Source: Coleophoma eucalyptorum (lineage: Eukaryota > Ascomycota > Leotiomycetes > Helotiales > Dermateaceae). Taken from it: a stretch of 64,000 nucleotides of DNA. Of the stretch, positions 57,536 to 64,000 are shown one piece after another (the first letter of the stretch is position 1; the number at the start of each line of letters is the position of its first letter). The DNA lies in assembly GCA_026120035.1 (NCBI GenBank), contig JALRME010000003.1, positions 62,001-126,000 on the forward strand. The letters are read 5' to 3'. The notes beneath the pieces are model-generated. The model did no database searches and had not been told where the DNA came from. It saw only the letters and a program-made list of their open reading frames with translations. The position numbers and the translations under genes were made by a program.

Positions 57536-58063
57536 AAGTTGAGATGGTTGGGGTACCTTATCATTGAGCGCTTTTAGCAGATACTACATAATATTATTTC
57601 ATGCTGGGAGATGTCGTCACCTATTGCATAGGCAAATTGTTGTTTTATTTTGTTTGGTGTTATTGCTCAATCGTTTTCTTGGTTTAGCAATGCAGGTGTG
57701 AAAGTCTGCACCACTACGAAGCACAGTGGAGTTTGAGCAAACTAGAAGACACGTCTAATTTGTGAGTGGATCAGAAGAACTTAACCTGTTCGTAGAGTGA
57801 TCTCACCTAGCCCGTTGCCCGTCTAGGGGTCTGTCTATCTGGATGCAATGTTATCAAGTTTGGGATAACATCCGACAGATTGGCCCGAGGACGATGCGGA
57901 GGCGATAAGACAGACGGAGGGGTTAAGTGGGAGGCTTAGTGGGATTCTTGTAGCGTAAACCTTCGACTCTAAAACAACAATATTTACAGGTCCCTTGTAA
58001 CATAGATAATCCTCTTAATTCCTCGCGATAACAGGTAAAAAAGATAGTAAGAAACGATTCAAT
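57536..58063. promoter_or_regulatory. Promoter region of the 2OG oxygenase gene with GATA-type sites
   Basis: 528 bp. The stretch 57855-58040 has several GATAA/GATAAG cores (for example near 57865, 57911, 58009 and 58027), the sequence bound by fungal nitrogen-response GATA factors. Sites this short occur by chance, so this is only suggestive. Confidence 0.35.
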
Positions 58064-59282
58064 ATGGCGCCTATTAGTGAGCCCAGTATCCCAACGGTGG
58101 ACCTCTCCTCCTTCGTATCAGCCACCGACGAAGCTGCAAAGCAAGCAGCGGCCGATAAGCTAATTCAAATATGCCACCGTCTCGGCTTCGTTGCAATTAC
58201 TGGGCATGGAATCAGTAAAGAACTCCTGGGCGAAGCATTCGCATGGAGCAAGAAACTGTTTGACCTTCCACTTGAGGAGAAGATGAAGGCTCCGCATCCA
58301 GTGGAGGCCACACCTCATCGTGGATATTCCCACCCAGGTAAGGAGAAGGTTTATGGCTATGATGACCTAAATGAGAAAGAGGTCAATGAAAGCAAGGGAA
58401 AGAGTTTGAGGAAGATTCCCGATTTCAAGGTATTAGATACACTCCCGCTACAGGACTGTCTTCGATATTGAACAACCCATTAGGAGAGTTACGAGATCGG
58501 TAGTGACGACAATCCTGAAGAGCCAAATATATGGCTACCCGAAGAAGTTCTACCAGGCTATCGTGAATTCATGCTGAAGTTCTACTGGGAGCTGAACGAA
58601 GCCGCCAATAGGATCCTCAATGCCTTTGCCTTGGGCATGAAACTAGATGGAGAAGAAGCGGATATGATTATGAAGCTCAATTCTGCGCATAGCAATCAGC
58701 TTCGGCTCTTGCATTACCCAGAGGTCCCTCGAGAGGCCATTCAGAACCAAGAGCTGGCCAGGATGCCTGCTCATACTGATTGGGGGTAATTCTTTCTGTT
58801 TCCTAATCATTTGAAGAAATGTTGACATTATGGAAAGATCTTTCACTTTGCTTTTCCAGGATGATTGTGGTGGTCTTGAACTTGAAGATCCTCAGCATAG
58901 AGGAACTTATCTTGCTGCTAAGCCGACGGAAGGGACAGTGCTCTTGAATATTGGAGACTTTTTTATGCGCCTCACAAACGGTAATTTCAAACACAAGGCC
59001 GTTTCAATATCTTATTGCTAACAAAACTTAACAGACTTCTTCATATCGGCTACCCATCGAGTCACTTTACCACCGCTCACTTCTTCCTCGGCAACTACGA
59101 CCAAGCCAAGGTACTCCATTCCATACTTTGTCTCACCGCCTATGAGTCTTATCGCCAAAGCGCTACCAACATATGTCTCGGAAGAAAAACCCGCAAAGTA
59201 TGAGGCATGCTCTTTTGCAGAGTATGCTGCCCATATCAGCAAGTATCAATATGGAGGATCGGCTGAAGAAGTGGCTGCATAA
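58064..59282 (+). CDS. 2-oxoglutarate/Fe(II)-dependent dioxygenase, isopenicillin-N-synthase-like, 352 aa
   Basis: Four exons (58064-58429, 58484-58785, 58838-58980, 59035-59282) sum to 352 residues. The DIOX_N domain covers PTVDLSSFV to LGFVAITGHGI and LFDLPLEEKMK. The double-stranded beta-helix core provides the iron ligands His and Asp in ARMPAHTDWGSFTLLFQD, the distal His in ISATHRVTLPP, and the 2OG-binding Arg and Ser in RYSIPYFVSP (RxS motif). DDCGGLELED and VLLNIGDFFMRLTND are also typical. Members hydroxylate, desaturate or cyclise small molecules. The substrate is unknown. It lies 528 bp after the ACC-synthase-like gene on the same strand and converges with the ligase gene, 131 bp away. 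Confidence 0.92.
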
Positions 59283-59413
59283 GTGACGGTACATCCTCAA
59301 GCTACTCTCTATACTCTTTACCTAGAAATAGTGCTTATAAAGTCAATTTTACAGAACAAGAATGATAAAATATTGACATATGTGTTGCCTGAAGTATATA
59401 GGATATATGTGAT

Positions 59414-61378
59414 CTAGAGTTTAGCTCGTTCGGGGTCTTTATCACCAACTTCCTCCTTGGCTCTTTCTCTTAGGATCTTTCTCAATATTTTTCCAGACTA
59501 GACACCTCATTAACATCACCTAAATATCTAGAGGCATCGATATAACTTACCGGATTCTTAGGAATAACATCCACAAACGCCACGCCACCTAACAATCTCT
59601 TATGCCTTGCAACTCTCTTTTCCATCCAATCCACAACCTCCTTCTCCACTGGTTTCTCATCTTGACGAGGCACAATATAAGCTCTTGGTACTTCTTCTCC
59701 ATTAATTGTAACGCCAACCACGCAAGCATCAGCGATCTGAGGGTGTTCTAAAAGAACCGCCTCTAATTCTGCGGGTGCGACTTGGTTGCCTTTCACTTTG
59801 ATAAGCTCTTTCATACGGTCGACGATAAAGAATCGGCCTTGGTCATCGACATATGCAATGTCTCCAGTTCGCATCCAGCGCCCGTCTGGTGAATCGACAA
59901 AGATTTCCTTGGTGGCTTTTGGGTTTCGCCAATAACCTTTCATGATACTACTCTCATTAGCAGTGGTCTGAAGGACTTAACCTGCTCAGGGATCATACTT
60001 TGGTGCCTTCACCCAGATCTCTCCTCGCTCTCCTGGAGCGACTTCCGTCTGGCCATCTGTATGCATAATTTTGGCATGGCAATTCGCGTTAAGCTCGCCC
60101 ACTGAGCTGGGAATTGATTCCTGAGAGGAGTCCCAACCAATAAGTGAGCAGGTCGCTTCTGTCATGCCCCATCCTTGCTATTGTGTGCATCTTGATTAGT
60201 GAACGTCATCTTCTTCGAAGAATATCCTCGTTTACCTTCAACTTCCTGTCTCTTGTAGGCCATAAAGCTTCAGCTTCCTCGATTACTTCCCCACTTAATG
60301 GCGCCGCTCCTGAACCAATATCAACGATACTGCTCAGATCATACTTCTTCGTTAGTGGACTCTTTGCTAACAGCTAGTGCTGAATTAGCATAGTATGCCT
60401 TAAACAGTCGCACCTGGCACTTACAACAACCACCGGAGGTACCATGGATAATAGAGTAATTCTAAACTTCTGGATTGCCTCAAGGACTTTTACGAAGTCG
60501 AATTTTTGCATAATATAGACAGGAATTTGACGGTGCGGTGCAACTGAAATAAAAATTGTCTGCGCCATTGCATGATACAAAGGTAAAAAGCATAACCATT
60601 TCCTAATGCACAAGAAGATTGATCAGCCGGTCTCTATTTGGCGGATATATGAGTTTGAAAATACTTACGAAGCGGCTGTCCTTGCCTCAGAATCCGGATG
60701 TAAAGTCGCCAGATGCGTAAACTGCGTGGCGTTTGCGACATAATTGAAATGCGTAATCTCGACACCTTTTGGGACACCTGTAGTGCCAGAGCTGTAATTC
60801 AAACAACAAGTAGCATCTTTCGGATCCTCCGGTTCGAACCAGCGGAAGTTCTTCCCAGCACTTTCCGATTCGACCAAAGTCTTCCAGTTCTGAATGTCTA
60901 GTCGTGACTCGCCGGTTCCTTCCAACAGTTTGTCATCGAAAAGGAAAATGCGATCTTTTCCCATGCCAATACTCGCTGCTGCTTCGATACCGATTTCCAA
61001 ACTCGCATCTGCACAGATCAAGAATTTCGCATCTGAATCTTTGAGCTGATACGCCAATTCACGAACTACAAATCCTGGATTGGCACCAGTGAAAATCCCA
61101 CCAGCCATCAAAACGCCCATGAAGGCAATGGGAAAGAACAAGTTGTTGCCAGAAAATAGCAAGACACGATCACCTGGCTTCAAGCCAGCCTTCTGCAAAC
61201 CTGCGGCAAATCGCTGCGACCATGTACAAAAAGAGGCGATGGTAAGAGAGTGCGTGTCGGGCCGGTCTGCATCGTAAAATGCAGGCTTTTCGGATACGGT
61301 CGAACCTGGTGGTCCGAATAGATAAGTTGGAATGGAACAGACTTTGAGAGGGACTTTCCAACGTGAACTGATGGGCAT
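59414..61378 (-). CDS. 4-coumarate-CoA-ligase-like acyl-activating enzyme with peroxisomal signal, 561 aa
   Basis: Six exons (61378-60669, 60602-60425, 60373-60236, 60177-59999, 59947-59551, 59497-59414) sum to 561 residues. ANL-superfamily motifs: P-loop YSSGTTGVPKGVEITH, CFLPLYHAMAQT, QGWGMTEATCSLIG, PNIMKGYWRNPKATKEIF, RWMRTGDIAYVDDQGRFFIVD, LIKVKGNQVAPAELE, and the catalytic Lys in PKNPSGKILRKILR. It forms an acyl-AMP and then an acyl-CoA. The C-terminus is AKL, a peroxisomal PTS1 variant, so it should work in peroxisomes, as many fungal 4CL-like enzymes do. The exact acid (aryl, medium-chain or other) is not clear from sequence. It is convergent with the dioxygenase gene. Confidence 0.92.
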
Positions 61379-62000
61379 CTTGAAGATATCAATGAGACAA
61401 AATTCGACAATGTAGGCAAATTATGAAGAGAGGTGAAGGTGTTAAGGATTAAGAAAAAAGTGCAGTATCTCAATTGATCACCTCAGCTCTCTCCCTTTAC
61501 GCCATAAGAAGCTCTTTGCGGGGAAGGGCCGGGGATTGAGTCAAGAGCTGATGCTTTGGTGGTGGGGTGTGGGGTAAAAGCTACCTCGGCCAGTTCAAAG
61601 GGTTCCTCGAGCCGGTTGGGCCTCAGCCACAATAGCAACGAGGGGTCAGATAGGTTTAGCATTCGCTTTGCGGAGGCTTCAAGCCGATATCTTTGAGATA
61701 CAGCTCTGTTTCATAATTGGCTTGATAGAATTGAGTGGCTTAGACGAAGAGTACGAGGTGCTTTGTAGCATGCAAGCAGTTGCTTACTTGCACTACTACT
61801 GGACAAGCGACGACGCCTGCAGAGGGGCAGTATGTGGTCTCTCGCCACGGAATTCCCCATTATATCGCAATTCATGCTGAGGCATTGTTGTCTTAAGCGT
61901 CATATGCTCTATTTTTTACTTCTGCCCCAGTATGCACTTCAATACAAAACATGAAACAAGAACATTTGTCGTTAGGTGGTAGAGGCTCCAGTCAACCCAC
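61379..62000. other. Gene-free stretch upstream of the ligase gene
   Basis: About 0.6 kb containing the ligase promoter. Short frames show no motif. Confidence 0.45.
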
Positions 62001-62029
62001 GGCCCTTCTTGCGCAGCTCCCCAGGCTTC

Positions 62030-62530
62030 GTCAAGCTTGTGATTGGTCTTATACTCAAGACAAGCAGAAGCCATGGTAAGAAGGTAGGTTAATCAGCAGA
62101 GCGTCGCTTACAAATCTCACAGCACCATGGCCCCATATCCAAGAGCCAAAAAGGCTTCCTTTTGGACTTTCAGGAATATCATCATAGGCTTCCCGTCACA
62201 GCTTTGACCTTCAAAAGAGCCAGTCTTTACAACCTAGCAACTCGCTGCACTTGCTCTTCACTGCGAGGCAGATGCCAAGAATGCATATTCTTCAACTAAA
62301 ACTCTAATGCAGTTTCGTTCTCGATTGCTGGGTGGCCTCAACTGCCTTTACAACTTTGAAGATATATTGGGCGTCGTTGCCTCTCACAAGACATTCAGCC
62401 ATTGTGATACTGTTTGCCATGTTCACAGCATGGTCATGTCCGGAGTATGGCATCATAGCATCACTTGCGTCGCCCATGAGGATGCGTCTCCCATTTGGTC
62501 ACGCCCAAGAATCCTGTGTTGGAAATCTGA
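62030..62530 (-). pseudogene. Decayed FAD-dependent monooxygenase, C-terminal remnant
   Basis: Read leftwards, the DNA carries recognisable pieces of the C-terminal half of a salicylate-hydroxylase-like FAD monooxygenase, in different frames and broken by stops. The first is RILMGDASDAMMPYSGHDHA followed by MANSITMAECL, the FAD-binding GD motif and its helix. Further on come HSWHLPRSEEQVQRVARL and YDDIPESPKGSLFGSWIWGH, which resembles the usual WIWGHDA ending. In the intact family the GD motif is followed by GxG..A.EDG; here the glycines are lost. There is no open frame joining the blocks and no N-terminal GxGxxG found. It is therefore a relic. How long ago it was inactivated cannot be judged here. 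Confidence 0.6.
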
Positions 62531-63890
62531 CCATTTATTCATGTAATTTGACTAGTCCTAGCAATTTCACAGTTGGTGTTTCGAGCACTGTGATGATTTT
62601 CCTCATAAATCCAACGTCGCCTACTCTGGTCCAGTCTCCTGCAATGCCCAGATTGCCAAGGTGTTGAAGTCGGTATGGGAGCCGCAAATCATTCATGGCT
62701 TGTAAAATCTCCTGCTCCAATGCCTCTCTAATGGAAAGCAACTGGACTGTTGTCACTCGACAGTCATATGATGTCCTCTATGAGTTAATGCTATTGCTGT
62801 ACTTAACCGGCGAGGTCACATCCGAGGATAATCTTGAAAGGCGCCATTTAAAATTCGAGGATAGAATGGATATGCGTTTGGCGAATGATCCTTGGCTGTG
62901 CCTCCGATACCTCCTCCATGGATGTTCCTTTGGAAAGTGGTGACATTCAACCTGATACACCCACGTGATTGTGGGGGATCTCGGAACTGGCATGAGCCAA
63001 AATCAGAGCATCAACAGAGACAAGCTGATCTCCTCATATTCTCGCATTAAATCTAGTGGGGTACTGCTATGTCTTAGAGCTAACCTATTGTTTGTCAATT
63101 TTCAGTCTTTTCTCTTAAGCGATCCGGGTAGAGTTTGTGCCAATAAATCACAGAGGAGAGATAATATATATCTAAATTATCCAATACAAATTCCTTGTAA
63201 AGCACTTTTAAATATTCAAATTTCGGTATGTTTCCGCTGGAGCTTTTCCCCACCTCTAATAGTTGTTAATACCATCAAAAGGACCAATAAGTGGAGAGTG
63301 AGGGGGGGGGGAAGTATCTGGTCTAAGAAGAGCGAGAGAGATACGGTTCTTTCATAGACATGACTCTTCTGCGGGAGTTGCTATTGTGAATAAAACTAGA
63401 AGATAGTACTTCAATAAATATTATATGCCTTCCCTGGTCATATTTGATTTATGGATCTAGTAATTTGTAATGCTTAGTGTTTTGTTTACTGTACCGCAAA
63501 TGCGTCATTAAAAGTTGTACTAACAAACTATTTTCTCAAACTAGTACTGTTAGGCATATTTTTCCGCAACTGAGATTTATTTGTTGTTTGAAAGAAGCCC
63601 TACATCTTTCCGCATTAGTGGCCAAATGCGTATAGGCCCTCCAATGTTCTTTAAGACTGAAGTGAGTTTTGCGAAATTACGAGAGGATGGAGATTATATT
63701 GCGCAGCAAATTAAATGTTGAAAGAGAGCAATCATGGACATTCGCCCACGAAGGAAGGACGTTGGGAGGGAAAATGGATCGAGCTTTTAATTGAAACCAA
63801 GTGCCTTAAGATTTGAGAATCATGATTTAACTACATTTACTCTAACCAGGAATATGATCAATGCTTGCTGGCTCTTCGACAGGCATCTTA
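62531..63890. other. Gene-free stretch near the right edge
   Basis: Mostly AT-rich. A minus-strand frame at 62535-62756 might be a further worn piece of the monooxygenase relic but has no clear motif. A G-homopolymer of about 10 lies near 63302-63311. Otherwise nothing recognised. Confidence 0.45.
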
Positions 63891-64000
63891 TTATTGATGT
63901 GTCTGAATTCTGACAACGCCTTGTAAACCTGCAATCTTGCCCTCATGATGGACCCAAGTGGTTGGTGGGCTTCCAAGCTGTGTACTGGCCGAAAGGTTAA
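63891..64000 (-). CDS. Possible 3' end of a gene continuing beyond the window
   Basis: A minus-strand frame enters from the right edge and ends at TAA 63891-63893. Its reading TTWVHHEGKIAGLQGVV looks protein-like, with no stop in the visible part. With only about 35 codons it cannot be assigned to a family, and it could be chance. Confidence 0.25.
   Translation of the reverse strand, partial: NLSASTQLGSPPTTWVHHEGKIAGLQGVVRIQTHQ

Overview
The window comes from a filamentous ascomycete (Pezizomycotina). Almost every gene is split by short GT-AG introns of about 40-75 bp, gene spacing is a few hundred bases to 2 kb, and the genes are fungal types: Zn2Cys6 regulators, NCS1 and OPT transporters, GH92, tannase-family and CPAF-like S41 enzymes, and a CYP58-like P450. 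A helotialean (Leotiomycetes) source would fit, but that is an impression from the gene families and not a proof. No tRNA, rRNA or CRISPR array was seen.

Layout. 0-9 kb: the cut end of a histidine phosphatase, a small secreted protein, an NTF2-like protein, a seven-exon P450, a solo LTR and a decayed CorA-like gene. 9.4-14 kb: adenylosuccinate lyase, then a divergent F-box-like gene. 14-26.4 kb: secreted GH92 mannosidase-like enzyme, tannase/feruloyl esterase, a divergent pair of NCS1 nucleobase permease and AdeC-type deaminase, and a four-pass membrane protein. 28.7-35 kb: secreted S41 protease and OPT oligopeptide transporter. 35-49 kb: proline dehydrogenase, a RidA-like gene without a visible start, pyrroline-5-carboxylate dehydrogenase, a Zn2Cys6 regulator, a mitochondrial RidA, a flavin-reductase-like protein, a second solo LTR and a 6PGDH-like dehydrogenase. 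49-61.4 kb: serine carboxypeptidase, second Zn2Cys6 regulator, M61-like peptidase, ACC-synthase-like PLP enzyme, 2OG-Fe(II) oxygenase and a peroxisomal 4CL-like ligase. 61.4-64 kb: mostly gene-free, with a decayed FAD monooxygenase and perhaps the end of another gene.

How the genes may work together. The strongest grouping is 31.5-49 kb. Both enzymes of proline oxidation lie within 6 kb, with two RidA-family genes and a Zn2Cys6 regulator, flanked by an oligopeptide transporter and, further out, secreted peptidases. It resembles an extended prn-type cluster in which the reactive imine intermediate would be handled by RidA. A second unit is the permease/deaminase pair at 20.8-25.4 kb, where the deaminase differs from canonical AdeC at several metal-site positions. 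The third is the ACC-synthase-like, 2OG-oxygenase and acyl-CoA-ligase trio at 55.8-61.4 kb.

Two solo LTRs of one family, each with an intact 5-bp target duplication, record past retrotransposition. Exon boundaries were read by eye; where exon sums were checked they keep frame.
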